From the NCBI RefSeq assembly GCF_000337355.1, contig NZ_AOJH01000006.1, positions 74,819 through 138,818 on the forward strand: a DNA stretch of 64,000 nucleotides. The letters are read 5' to 3'. Every line of letters begins with the position of its first letter. Positions within the stretch are counted from its first letter, which is position 1. A program made the position numbers and the translations under genes. This document shows, one piece after another, positions 43,225 through 51,966 of the stretch. Source of the DNA: Halorubrum kocurii JCM 14978. Its GTDB lineage: Archaea > Halobacteriota > Halobacteria > Halobacteriales > Haloferacaceae. The notes under the pieces are model-generated. The model saw nothing but the letters and a program-made list of their open reading frames with translations. It ran no database searches and was not told where the DNA came from.

Positions 43225-43584
43225 TCAGTCGTGACACTCGATCCGGTTTCCATCCGGATCAAAAAAGTAGACCGACGTTCCGTAGCTGGTCGCCTTTGGG
43301 CCATCGTCGATGGTGACATCGTTGGCCTCAAGCGACTCCACCAAGGCGTCGAACTCCGGAACCTGGAACGCCACATGTTCCACCGCTTGTCCTGCCTCGG
43401 CGCGATCGGCCGGAAGTTCGGTCAGCCCCATCCGCTCTTCGAAGATGACGAGCGGGCGGCCGTCGCCAAAGTCGGTTCGTTCCTTGATGTGGAACCCGAC
43501 GACATCGGTATAAAACTCAACTGACCGTTCCAAATCGACCGCCTGGATGAGCAGGTGCGAGATCGTTCCCACGTTTTCGACCAT
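43225..43584 (-). CDS. VOC-family (glyoxalase/dioxygenase-fold) protein
   Basis: This 119-aa single-domain VOC protein begins with TISHLLIQAVDLERSVEFYT, has a His metal ligand early and near VEHVAFQV, and a C-terminal Glu in FFDPDGNRIECHD. Its length is typical of bicyclic glyoxalase-type subunits that dimerise. It lies 2 bp after the tautomerase gene on the same strand, so they form one unit. It could be a lyase, isomerase or ring-cleavage enzyme in the same pathway. Confidence 0.85.
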   Translation of the reverse strand: MVENVGTISHLLIQAVDLERSVEFYTDVVGFHIKERTDFGDGRPLVIFEERMGLTELPADRAEAGQAVEHVAFQVPEFDALVESLEANDVTIDDGPKATSYGTSVYFFDPDGNRIECHD

Positions 43585-43586
43585 AG

Positions 43587-43778
43587 TCAGTCCTCTCGAT
43601 GGATGCCGAGCTTGCCGTTTCGACCCCAGCTCTCCTTCGGTACGTCGTTGATTATGACATGGAGATGCTCGGGTGATGCGTCGGCGTGGTCGACCATCGC
43701 CTCGGTGATACTCTCGACGAGTTGCTGCTTCCGTTCGGTCGTCCGACCCTCGTACATATCGATAGTGACAACGGGCAT
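43587..43778 (-). CDS. 4-oxalocrotonate tautomerase-like protein
   Basis: This 63-aa protein begins MPVVTIDMYEGRTTERKQQL, so after removal of Met the catalytic proline is N-terminal. It continues with VESITEAMVDHADASPEHLH and VIINDVPKESWGRNG, the standard 4-OT pattern. The start was fixed by the required Met-Pro. It would interconvert keto-enol forms of an unsaturated keto acid. Translationally coupled to the VOC gene. Confidence 0.88.
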   Translation of the reverse strand: MPVVTIDMYEGRTTERKQQLVESITEAMVDHADASPEHLHVIINDVPKESWGRNGKLGIHRED

Positions 43779-43910
43779 GCTTGTGTCCCTCGGTATGAGA
43801 GAAGCATTCCCAACCGAGAAAAGCTTACCGCCGCGATCGGTGAGGCGACCCTCGCCGGACTCAACGTCCTGTGCCTGTCGAACGGTCAAGTCGATGGAGG
43901 CATCCGACAA

Positions 43911-43918
43911 TTTATATT
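43911..43918 (+). promoter_or_regulatory. TATA box of the M24-family gene
   Basis: The sequence tttatatt lies 26-33 bp upstream of the ATG at 43944 and excludes the long upstream open frame as coding for this gene. Confidence 0.55.
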
Positions 43919-43943
43919 CAGTCCGTTGGAGAGTCCATGTGAC

Positions 43944-45122
43944 ATGATGCCAACCGACTGGATCGAGCACGCACTCGACGAGAGTAAGTTCGACCTTCTT
44001 GTTGCGTCGTCGCTCGAAAACGTGTTCTATACCTCGGGGACCTACAGCGTCGCCACGAAGGGTCTCGGCGAAGCGTCGTTCTGCCTCTGGTCGGCCGACG
44101 CTGGCGGGCCGTACCTCGTGATGCCAGCGCGGGAGGGGAGCAGCCTCGTCGACAACGGAGTCGACCCGGCGGGCGTGTATCCGTTCGGATCGTCGAACAT
44201 CTATCGTGGGGATTCGCTGTCGTCGACCGACCGTCGCGTGCTAGACGTCCAGGAGGCTGGCGAGTTCGACGATCCCATCGATGCGCTCTCGGCTGCCATC
44301 GAGGACCTCGCTGGGGAGTCGACGGTAGCCGTCGAGCGCGAGGGGTTCGATCCCGACAGCTACGCTCGGCTCTCCGGCGCGCTTGAGGGGTACACCCTCG
44401 AACCGGCGGCCGACGTGCTTCACGACCTTCGACGGGTCAAGACCGAAGAGGAAAGACGGCGTCTGCGCCGCTCCGCTGAGATCACCGAGACATCGATGGA
44501 AGAGGCCATGGCGGAGCTCGAACCGGGGATGACCGAACAGGATCTGGCAAACGAGTTTCGGGCGCGAGTCTGTCGAAAGGGCGGCGAGCCTCTGTTTCTC
44601 ACTGTCGGGTTCGGGGAGCGGACCGCATACACTCATCCCCTCCCCGGAGACCGTGAAATTCAGACCGGCGATCTCGTCCGGTGGGACGGTGGGTGTACGT
44701 ACGAGAACTACTGTTCGGACATTGGGCGAACCTACGCGTTCGGGTCGGCCGACCGCGCGGCCGAGCAAACGTACGAAGCCCTCTACGCGGGTCTCGACGC
44801 CGCTCTCGGGCGAATCCGCGACGGGGTGAACACCGGCGAAGTCTACGAGGCGGGCGTCACGGCCGTCCGCGAGTTCGGCGTCGACGCCGTCGCGAAGTTC
44901 GATCCGTTCCACCTCGGTCACGGGATCGGCGTCGAGATTTACGACCCGCCGACGATCGTCCCGGGTGCCGGCGAGCTCACCGAGGGAATGGTCATGTGTG
45001 TCGAGCCGCCGTACAACGAACTGGGCACAGGCGGGTTCCTGATCGAGGACGAAGTGGTTGTCACCGAAGACGGCGTCGAAACGCTCACCGAGGCCGCGGA
45101 GTCACTCCCGGTCTTCGGATGA
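43944..45122 (+). CDS. M24-family metallohydrolase (Xaa-Pro peptidase / creatinase fold)
   Basis: This 392-aa protein has an N-terminal creatinase-type domain (about 1-165) and a pita-bread catalytic domain with all five metal ligands: D248 and D259 (RWDGG, CSDIGR), H326 (HLGHGIGVE), E354 (CVEPPYN) and E368 (IEDEVVV). Most such proteins cleave Xaa-Pro dipeptides. True creatinase lacks the metal site, so with all ligands present this is a metal-dependent enzyme of peptidase or lyase (DddP-like) type. It opens the plus-strand part of the catabolic island. Confidence 0.87.
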   Translation: MMPTDWIEHALDESKFDLLVASSLENVFYTSGTYSVATKGLGEASFCLWSADAGGPYLVMPAREGSSLVDNGVDPAGVYPFGSSNIYRGDSLSSTDRRVLDVQEAGEFDDPIDALSAAIEDLAGESTVAVEREGFDPDSYARLSGALEGYTLEPAADVLHDLRRVKTEEERRRLRRSAEITETSMEEAMAELEPGMTEQDLANEFRARVCRKGGEPLFLTVGFGERTAYTHPLPGDREIQTGDLVRWDGGCTYENYCSDIGRTYAFGSADRAAEQTYEALYAGLDAALGRIRDGVNTGEVYEAGVTAVREFGVDAVAKFDPFHLGHGIGVEIYDPPTIVPGAGELTEGMVMCVEPPYNELGTGGFLIEDEVVVTEDGVETLTEAAESLPVFG

Positions 45123-45169
45123 CAAACCGGCGCCTCGAACCGTATCCCTGACGGCTGGTCACACGACGG

Positions 45170-46108
45170 TCAGTCCTGGCGATCGAGTTCCTCGAGCAAC
45201 ATGCGTCGGAGCCCCATCCACTGATATCGGCCAGCGGTCTTCGGCGCGCGGCCACCCAGACCGGGTGCGAGCACGGCGTCGATCCCCAGTTCCTCGGCGG
45301 CGTCGAAGTCGGTCCCGCCGGGGGTGCTCGCCAGGTCGAGCACGAAACTGTCTCGGGGCATCTCTTCGAGCGCGTCCCGAGTCAGTACCTCCGCCGGTAT
45401 CGTGTTGAAAACCATGTCTGCCTCGCTGACGACCGCGGTCAGCTCGTCGAGGTGTACCGGGCGGGCGCCGAGTTCGCGAGCGCGGGCGAGTTGCGCCCCA
45501 TCGCGGGCGACAACCGTCGTGTGAGCGCCTAGCGCCTCCAACGTGCGGGTCATAGAGAAACCCATGCGTCCGAATCCCAACACGATCGACTCGGAGTCGT
45601 GGATCGAGACGTCCGTGTGATCGATAGTGATCCCGAGCACGCCCTCGATGATGGTGGGTGCCCGAAGGTACATGAGCTCGTCGTCGTCCCCGTACTCGAC
45701 GACGTCGAAGCCGTTCTCCTCGGCATAGCCGTCAATTTCGGGTGTACTCGTCCCGATGAAAAGGGTGCTTCCGGCGTCGATATGCGAGAAGGCGGTCTGG
45801 TAGATGTCACCGTCCCACTCTGGAGTGTACAGTTCACCCTCTTCAGTGATGTGGACGACGGTGGTGAACACGGCGTCCGCCCCGTCGACGGCGTCCTCGG
45901 GTGTCTCAGTCTGTGGGTGACCCATAACCTCCTCGGCCGCCGGCGGCAGGCCGCACGCACGGACCTCGGCACCGCTCGCTTGGAGTCCCCTGAGGTACTC
46001 GACTTCCCGGCCGTCGCCACCGACGACGGCCGCCGTGACGCCTGCGAGGGAGTCACCGCTTTGGGACGCGTCCGATTCGTACATCTGCTTGGCGTCGTCC
46101 GTGTACAT
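45170..46108 (-). CDS. Dipicolinate synthase subunit A-like oxidoreductase
   Basis: This 312-aa protein aligns by eye over its full length with bacterial DpaA/SpoVFA: an N-terminal GVTAAVVGGDGREVEYLRGL, then the NAD-binding VLGFGRMG at 176-183, MVFNTIPAEVLT, LDLASTPGGTDF at 257-268 and LAPGLGGRAPKTAG at 280-293. In sporulating Firmicutes DpaA works with the flavoprotein-like DpaB to make dipicolinate from the cyclic dihydrodipicolinate form. No DpaB-like gene is seen nearby, so here it may act on a related cyclic imino acid. It is divergent from the plus-strand enzyme series. Confidence 0.82.
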   Translation of the reverse strand: MYTDDAKQMYESDASQSGDSLAGVTAAVVGGDGREVEYLRGLQASGAEVRACGLPPAAEEVMGHPQTETPEDAVDGADAVFTTVVHITEEGELYTPEWDGDIYQTAFSHIDAGSTLFIGTSTPEIDGYAEENGFDVVEYGDDDELMYLRAPTIIEGVLGITIDHTDVSIHDSESIVLGFGRMGFSMTRTLEALGAHTTVVARDGAQLARARELGARPVHLDELTAVVSEADMVFNTIPAEVLTRDALEEMPRDSFVLDLASTPGGTDFDAAEELGIDAVLAPGLGGRAPKTAGRYQWMGLRRMLLEELDRQD

Positions 46109-46330
46109 GCATACCAAAGACGGGGTGAGCGTTACTTAATCGTAGGGGTGCCGACCACCTGGTCGCTCCGCCCCGACGACACGGCACCCACCGGTGACAG
46201 CGCGGATCCGAAGCCACCGGTCACTCGGGAGTACCACCGGAACCGGGCACGCAGGTCGCTGCCGAATTGTTGCGGGCCGTGATGCAGACCGATGCGTACA
46301 ATTAAGTTATCCCGTGTGGCTATCGTGAAC

Positions 46331-47497
46331 ATGGAGATCACCGGCCTGCAGTGTTACTACGTGAAGCTGCCGCCGCGGCGAACGCACAACTGGGCGAGCA
46401 AGATGGACACACCCATCGGCTCTCACCTAGTCGTGCGTCTGGAGACCGACGAGGGAGCTGTCGGGTGGGGAGAAACCCCGGCCATCGCCACTTGGGGCGG
46501 TCCGCACATGGAGTACTACGGCGAGACTGCAAAGACCGCCCGCCACATCGTCACCGACTACCTCTTCCCCCAACTGGAGGGAGAATCGCCGCTTGACATC
46601 GGTCCGCTCCACCACGCGATGGACAAGGCCGTTAAGGGCCATCCCTACGCGAAGGCGGCGCTGGACATCGCGTTGCACGACCTCGCGGGAAAGGAACTGG
46701 GCGTGCCGGTCTCCAAACTGCTCGGCGGCCAGCACCGCAACCGCATGCCCATCGCCCATAGCCTCGGCATCATGGAGACCGACAAAGCCGTCTCGGAAGC
46801 CGAAGAGGCCGTCGAGGAGGGAGTCGAGACGATCAAGGTCAAGGCTGGGCTCGACCCGGAACGGGACGTCGACCTCATTCGCCGACTGCGGGAGGCGCTC
46901 GGTCCGGACGTGACCATCCGCGTCGACGCCAACGAGGGCTATGACCTCCCGAGCGAGGCCGCTCGCGTCATCAAGGAGATGAACGAGTACGACATCGCAT
47001 ACATGGAACAGCCGGTGTCCGATGTCGAGGACATGGCCCAGGTGGCGCGGGACGTCTCCGTCCCGCTCATGGCCGACGAAGGCGCGTGGACGCGACAGAA
47101 TATTCTCTCTCTGCGAGAACACCGCGCGGCGGAGCTGTTCGCGCTGTACGTCACCAAGCCCGGCGGACTGTACCGCGCCCGGCAGGTCGGCGTCGTGGCC
47201 GAGGCGGCGGGGATGCAGTGCGACATCGGCGGCTCGATCGAGATGGGAATCGGAAACGCGGCGAATCTCCACCTAGGCGCGGCCGTCCCGATCGCGGAAC
47301 TCGCCAGCGTCACCCCGGTGAATCGACCGGCCGAGGCCTACGACGACCAGATCGCTAGCGTCTACTACGAAGACGACATCGTTGCGGACCCCTTCGGCTA
47401 CGAGGACGGTGCCGTACTGGTTCCGGAAGGCCCGGGCCTGGGTATCGAGGTCGACGAGGAGAAGCTGGCCGAATACAGTATCGAGGCGGACGCGTGA
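46331..47497 (+). CDS. Muconate cycloisomerase-like enolase-superfamily enzyme
   Basis: This 388-aa protein has the KxK motif in TIKVKAGLD, metal ligands in RVDANEGYD, YMEQPVSD and MADEGAW, and the partner lysine in YVTKPGGLY. Lysines on both faces are typical of the muconate-lactonizing/dipeptide epimerase/N-succinylamino-acid racemase subgroup, unlike the His-containing dehydratases at 22491 and 36217. It may be a cycloisomerase or racemase. It is followed 13 bp later by the opine-dehydrogenase-like gene. The ATG at 46331 starts the conserved MEITGL. Confidence 0.88.
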   Translation: MEITGLQCYYVKLPPRRTHNWASKMDTPIGSHLVVRLETDEGAVGWGETPAIATWGGPHMEYYGETAKTARHIVTDYLFPQLEGESPLDIGPLHHAMDKAVKGHPYAKAALDIALHDLAGKELGVPVSKLLGGQHRNRMPIAHSLGIMETDKAVSEAEEAVEEGVETIKVKAGLDPERDVDLIRRLREALGPDVTIRVDANEGYDLPSEAARVIKEMNEYDIAYMEQPVSDVEDMAQVARDVSVPLMADEGAWTRQNILSLREHRAAELFALYVTKPGGLYRARQVGVVAEAAGMQCDIGGSIEMGIGNAANLHLGAAVPIAELASVTPVNRPAEAYDDQIASVYYEDDIVADPFGYEDGAVLVPEGPGLGIEVDEEKLAEYSIEADA

Positions 47498-47510
47498 TGG
47501 GAGAGAATTC

Positions 47511-48608
47511 GTGACAAGGATCGCCGTGCTGGGGGGCGGCAACGGCGGGTTCGCCGCGGCCGCCCACCTCTCGACGCTCGGGCACACGCCACAGCTGTAC
47601 AACCGCTCGAAGGAGACCATCGCCGCTATCCAGCGCGAGGGCGGGATCCGGTACAGTGGCGTCCTCAGCGAAGGCGAAGGGTTCGCGACAGTGCCGGTCG
47701 TCACCACGGATCTGGGGCAAGCGCTTGACGGCGCGGATCTCGTGATGGTCTGTCTCCCGGCGAACGCCCTAGCGCCGCTGGCGGACCAACTGGCCACACA
47801 CCTCAACGGAGTGCGACCGATACTGCTCAATCCGGGCGGGACCGGTGGCGCACTCGTGGTCCGACGGGTCCTCCGCGAGGCGGGCCGTTCCCCGCTGCCA
47901 CCCGTAGCACAGACGAACACGCTCACATACATCTGTCGCAAGCGAAGCGACGAGCACGTCCACATCTCGTCGCTGGTGGAGAACGTCCGCTGTGCGGCGG
48001 TTCCGTCGTCGGACCAACCATCAGTCATCGAGACGGTTCGGGAGCTTTATCCCTCGATTCAGCCTGTCTCGGACGTGTTGCACGCTGGGTTGAGTAACGT
48101 CAACGCGGTGCTTCATGCACCCGGCGCCGTGCTCTCGGCGGCCTGGATCGAACACTCTGACGGTGATTTCCGATTCTACTACGACGCCGGAACGCCGGCC
48201 GTGGCGAACGTCATGGCCGACATCGATGAAGAGCGACTGGCCATTGCTGACGCGCTAGCACTCGACGTTGAACCCTTCCCGCGAATGTTCGCCGACATCG
48301 GCTCGACCACCGAGGCGGCGGGCAAAAGCGGGTCCTTCCTGCGGATGCTCCGAGAGAGCGAACCGAACAAATCGATCAAAGCACCGTCGTCGGTCGACCA
48401 TCGATACTTCCACGAGGACTTCCCGTTCGGGGTCGTCCCGATGAGTGCGCTCGGTCGGTACGCTGGCGTGGCGACGCCAGTGATGGACTCGCTGATCACT
48501 ATCGCTGCGAGCCTCACCGAAACGGACTTCTGGACCGTCGGCTGGACTGAAGACGACCTGGGACTCAACGACGACGGGAGCGAAACGGACAGATCAGACC
48601 GGGTTTAA
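47511..48608 (+). CDS. Opine (octopine/nopaline) dehydrogenase-family protein
   Basis: This 365-aa protein starts at a GTG with TRIAVLGGGNGGFAAAAHLS, a Rossmann fold with GGGNGG. It has LVMVCLPANALAPLADQL, LNPGGTGGALVVRRVLRE, and a C-terminal domain with DVLHAGLSNVNAVLHAPGAV, the conserved N..HP/HAP region of octopine/nopaline dehydrogenases (PF02317). Such enzymes form or cleave secondary-amine dicarboxylates with NAD(P)H. Being immediately downstream of the cycloisomerase-like gene, it probably acts on the same substrate. The substrate here is unknown. Confidence 0.85.
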   Translation: MTRIAVLGGGNGGFAAAAHLSTLGHTPQLYNRSKETIAAIQREGGIRYSGVLSEGEGFATVPVVTTDLGQALDGADLVMVCLPANALAPLADQLATHLNGVRPILLNPGGTGGALVVRRVLREAGRSPLPPVAQTNTLTYICRKRSDEHVHISSLVENVRCAAVPSSDQPSVIETVRELYPSIQPVSDVLHAGLSNVNAVLHAPGAVLSAAWIEHSDGDFRFYYDAGTPAVANVMADIDEERLAIADALALDVEPFPRMFADIGSTTEAAGKSGSFLRMLRESEPNKSIKAPSSVDHRYFHEDFPFGVVPMSALGRYAGVATPVMDSLITIAASLTETDFWTVGWTEDDLGLNDDGSETDRSDRV

Positions 48609-48675
48609 CGACCCGGGTGATCGACGAATTAAACCAGATACGCACCGGCCGGCGGAACTCGGTTTGACGGAAGGA

Positions 48676-48683
48676 TTTATATC
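48676..48683 (+). promoter_or_regulatory. TATA box of the amidase gene
   Basis: The sequence tttatatc lies 22-29 bp upstream of the GTG at 48705, which supports a leaderless transcript and this GTG start. Confidence 0.55.
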
Positions 48684-48704
48684 TCGATTGTCCAATGGTG
48701 TCGT

Positions 48705-50252
48705 GTGACATATCTACCCCCCACCCTCAGGCCACCGACTCGTGCGGAGATACGCGACCTCGCCGAGCAGTACCACATGACCCTCAGTGACGAGGAGATC
48801 GAGGATTTCCACGATCTCGCGGCCGAGAAGATACAGTACTGCCAGCGAATCGACGAACTCTCCGATCGAACGATGGAGCGCCCGGCGGCTCGCCGAGACC
48901 CCGGCTACCGGGCGACAGGTGAAGAGGATCCCAAAAACGCCGTCATCACGATCTGTAGCGTTGAGAGCGACGACGAAGGGCTACTGTCGGGGTACGACGT
49001 GGGGATCAAGGACAACATTGCGGTCGCGGGCGTCGAACTGACCGCTGGTTCGACGGTCCTAGCCGGCTACACCCCGGCCTACGACGCCGCGGTGGTCGAG
49101 AACGTACTGGCAGAGGGCGGGACCGTCACCGCCAAGACCAATATGAGCGAGATGGCCGTCTCCGGCAGCGGCGAGATGTCCGCGTTCGGCCCGGTGTTAA
49201 ACCCGTATGACGACGAATACCTCTCCGGGGGCTCTTCCAGCGGGTCGGCTGTCGCTGTCGCTACTGGCCTCGTCGACGTGGCACTCGGGACCGATCAGGC
49301 CGGGTCGCTACGGACGCCCGCGTCCTGGAGCGGCTGTGTCGGTTTCAAGCCGACACACGGCCTCGTCTCCTTCCGCGGGATCGCCCCGTTGGGATTCTCG
49401 TACGACCACGTCGGCCCCATGGCCCGCACCGTTGAGGACGCGGCCCGGGCCCTCCAAGCCATCGCAGGGACGGACCCGAAAGACCCGCGCCAGGGGGCGG
49501 TTGAGGTCGGCGACTACCTGAACGCGGTCGACACCGACATCGACGGGATCAAAATCGGCGTCGTCACCGAAGCCTTCGAGTTCGACGGCGGGGAAGCGGC
49601 TGTCAACGACGGAGTGCGCGACGCCGTCGACGAACTGGAACGGCTCGGTGCGAGCGCCGAGGAGGTATCGATACCGTGGCACGTCGACGGCTTCTACGTG
49701 TGGCTCGCTGTCGAGAACGAGGAGACGGCAGTGATGTTCGACGCCGAGGGGACCGGTTACTTCGCCGGCGGCCACTACGACACGGACTACGCTGCGGCCT
49801 TCGGCAAGGCCCGCCGCGCACAGGCCGACGAGTTCGCGCCGACGGTGAAACTCAAATGTATCCTGGGCCAGTACGTGAAACAGCGTTACTACGGCCGCTA
49901 CCACGGAAAGGCGTCGAATCTGAGGCCGGCCCTGCGCGAGGCGTATGACGAACAGCTCGAGGAGTACGACGTCCTCGTGATGCCGACGACGCCGATGACC
50001 GCTTTCAAATTGGAGGAGGACATCGGACGCAAGGAGGCCGTCAATCGGGCCCAAGGGAAGCGCGGACGGACGCGAAACACGATGCCGTTCGACATGACGG
50101 GGCACCCGTCGATCTCCGTCCCCTGTGGTAGGGACGAGGACGGGCTCCCTATCGGGCTGATGCTCGTCGGGAGTCACTTCGACGAGGAGACGGTGATCGA
50201 AGTCGCCGACGCGTTCGAGCGGGCGACCGAGTGGACCGACCGGCGGTACTGA
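48705..50252 (+). CDS. Amidase-signature-family hydrolase
   Basis: This 515-aa amidase has the Ser-cisSer-Lys triad: K102 in GIKDNIAV, the cis-serine within GGSSSGS (175-181), and the nucleophile S201 in GTDQAGSLRTPAS. The length is normal and the fold complete. It hydrolyses a linear amide, for example an N-carbamoyl compound or a ring-opening product, to acid and ammonia. In the island it would act downstream of the hydantoinase or amidohydrolase (inference). It begins at a GTG with its own TATA box. Confidence 0.9.
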   Translation: MTYLPPTLRPPTRAEIRDLAEQYHMTLSDEEIEDFHDLAAEKIQYCQRIDELSDRTMERPAARRDPGYRATGEEDPKNAVITICSVESDDEGLLSGYDVGIKDNIAVAGVELTAGSTVLAGYTPAYDAAVVENVLAEGGTVTAKTNMSEMAVSGSGEMSAFGPVLNPYDDEYLSGGSSSGSAVAVATGLVDVALGTDQAGSLRTPASWSGCVGFKPTHGLVSFRGIAPLGFSYDHVGPMARTVEDAARALQAIAGTDPKDPRQGAVEVGDYLNAVDTDIDGIKIGVVTEAFEFDGGEAAVNDGVRDAVDELERLGASAEEVSIPWHVDGFYVWLAVENEETAVMFDAEGTGYFAGGHYDTDYAAAFGKARRAQADEFAPTVKLKCILGQYVKQRYYGRYHGKASNLRPALREAYDEQLEEYDVLVMPTTPMTAFKLEEDIGRKEAVNRAQGKRGRTRNTMPFDMTGHPSISVPCGRDEDGLPIGLMLVGSHFDEETVIEVADAFERATEWTDRRY

Positions 50253-50360
50253 GCGGCGGAATGAGAGGCGGCCTCACGACGGGGTCGTTCACTCGACCGC
50301 CGATTCAGTACGGTCCGTACGTCCGCTGTGGCGGGGGGTCTCAGAGACAGGGGGAGTCAA

Positions 50361-50369
50361 AGTATAAGT
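50361..50369 (+). promoter_or_regulatory. TATA box of the aldehyde dehydrogenase gene
   Basis: The sequence agtataagt lies 25-33 bp upstream of the ATG at 50394. Confidence 0.5.
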
Positions 50370-50393
50370 TCCTGGCTCGGGAGTGTTCGATTG

Positions 50394-51827
50394 ATGAGCC
50401 CGGATATAAACGCGTACGGCTACGTAATCGACGGTGACCGGCGTCGCCCGAACGACGCGGTGAGGGTGTCCGATCCGTCGACCGGAAAAGTGTTTGCCAC
50501 CGTTCCAGAAGCGGGAACAGAAGGGGCTGACGACGCTATCGCCTCGGCCGACACCGCGAGCGAGGCGTGGGCGGAGTTCGACGCTGTCGAGCGGGGACGC
50601 ATCCTCGATAAGGTCGCGGACGCGATACGGGCGAACGCGGACCGACTCGGCCACCTCGAAACTCGGGCGATGGGGCGACCCGTCAGCGAATCGCGTGCGT
50701 CGGCGCGGGCCGCCGCCGGCTACTTCGAGTACTACGCCGGTCTCACCGACAAAGTTGAGGGCAAACAGATTCCGCTACCGACCGATGGCGACCACCTCGA
50801 TTACACCGTTCGCGAACCGTACGGCGTGACTGCACAGATCGTCCCCTGGAACGCCCCGATCGTGCTGGCGGCCCGTGGCATCGCGCCCGCGTTAGCGGCT
50901 GGCAACACGACCGTTGCGAAGGCGCCCCGACAGGCACCGCTGTCGGTGATCGAACTGGGCGTCATCGCCGGCGACGTAGGACTGCCGGACGGCGTGTTGA
51001 ACGTCGTGACTGGGAGCGGATCGGGGACCGGGACCACACTCATACGCGACGACCGGGTGCGAGCGGTGGAATTCACCGGCTCGACCTCGACGGGGACGAA
51101 AGTGATGCAGACGGCCGCCGAGTCGATCACCGACGTCCACCTCGAACTTGGCGGGAAGGGTGCCAACATCGTGTTCGCCGACGCCGACCTCGACGCGGCG
51201 CTGGAATGTGTCGCAGCGACGTTCAACAACGCCGGCCAGCTCTGCTTCGCGCCGACGCGCGTGTTCGTCCAGTCGGACATCTACGACGAGTTCGTCGACC
51301 GGGCCGTCGAACGCGTCGAGGCGCTAACAGTCGGTCCGGCGGCTGATGACCCCGACGTTGGCCCGGTCGTCACGGCCGACGCGCGCGACAACGTCGCGGC
51401 GTTCGTCAACAGTGTCAGGGAGGGGGACGGACGGGTTCTCACCGGCGGCGAGATCCCGCGAGAGACCGGTCACTTCTACGCGCCGACGCTCGTCGACGGG
51501 GTCGCCGACGACGCGCCCATCGCCTGTGAGGAAGTGTTCGGGCCGGTCGTAACGCTCCATGAGTTCGACACCGCTGCGGAGGCGGTCGAACGGGCCAACA
51601 ACACCCGATACGGCCTCTTGAACGTCGTCTGGACCGATCAGGTCGCGCGCGCTCACACCGTGGCGGGCGGACTCGAAAGCGGAACGGTCGCGGTCAACGA
51701 CTATCCCGTCCTCTCGCCGGCGGCGGTCTCGGGCGGGTACAAGCAAAGCGGCATCGGACGGTCGAAGGGGACACAGGCGCTGAAAGCTTTCACACAGACG
51801 AAAAACGTCATTCTCTCGCTGGACTGA
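50394..51827 (+). CDS. NAD(P)-dependent aldehyde dehydrogenase
   Basis: This 477-aa enzyme has the full ALDH set: N153 in PWNAPIV, K176 in AKAPRQ, E251 in ELGGKGANIVF and catalytic C284 in AGQLCFAPTRV, plus the C-terminal YKQSGIGRSKG. It oxidises an aldehyde to the acid. Likely roles are a semialdehyde made within the island or alpha-ketoglutarate semialdehyde from the xylose pathway (XacF role). Placement favours the former. Confidence 0.9.
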   Translation: MSPDINAYGYVIDGDRRRPNDAVRVSDPSTGKVFATVPEAGTEGADDAIASADTASEAWAEFDAVERGRILDKVADAIRANADRLGHLETRAMGRPVSESRASARAAAGYFEYYAGLTDKVEGKQIPLPTDGDHLDYTVREPYGVTAQIVPWNAPIVLAARGIAPALAAGNTTVAKAPRQAPLSVIELGVIAGDVGLPDGVLNVVTGSGSGTGTTLIRDDRVRAVEFTGSTSTGTKVMQTAAESITDVHLELGGKGANIVFADADLDAALECVAATFNNAGQLCFAPTRVFVQSDIYDEFVDRAVERVEALTVGPAADDPDVGPVVTADARDNVAAFVNSVREGDGRVLTGGEIPRETGHFYAPTLVDGVADDAPIACEEVFGPVVTLHEFDTAAEAVERANNTRYGLLNVVWTDQVARAHTVAGGLESGTVAVNDYPVLSPAAVSGGYKQSGIGRSKGTQALKAFTQTKNVILSLD

Positions 51828-51966
51828 CATCGGTGGGAAGCAGGGACGAATCGAACCGTAGCGAGGCGGTCCGGACTCACGGCTCGACCGACGAGGACTG
51901 ACGAAGCCGAGTTGAGCGCAGATGTGGGGCGGCAATTTTATGCGTCGATGCGGGAAATCGTGGTGT

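Noticed and set aside
43686..43943. N-terminal extension of the M24 gene
   Set aside because: The frame is open but antisense to the tautomerase gene, and a well-placed TATA box lies just before the ATG at 43944.
43944..45122. Naming the M24 protein as creatinase
   Set aside because: Creatinase lacks the dinuclear metal site, whereas all five metal ligands are present here; the name would overstate what the sequence shows.
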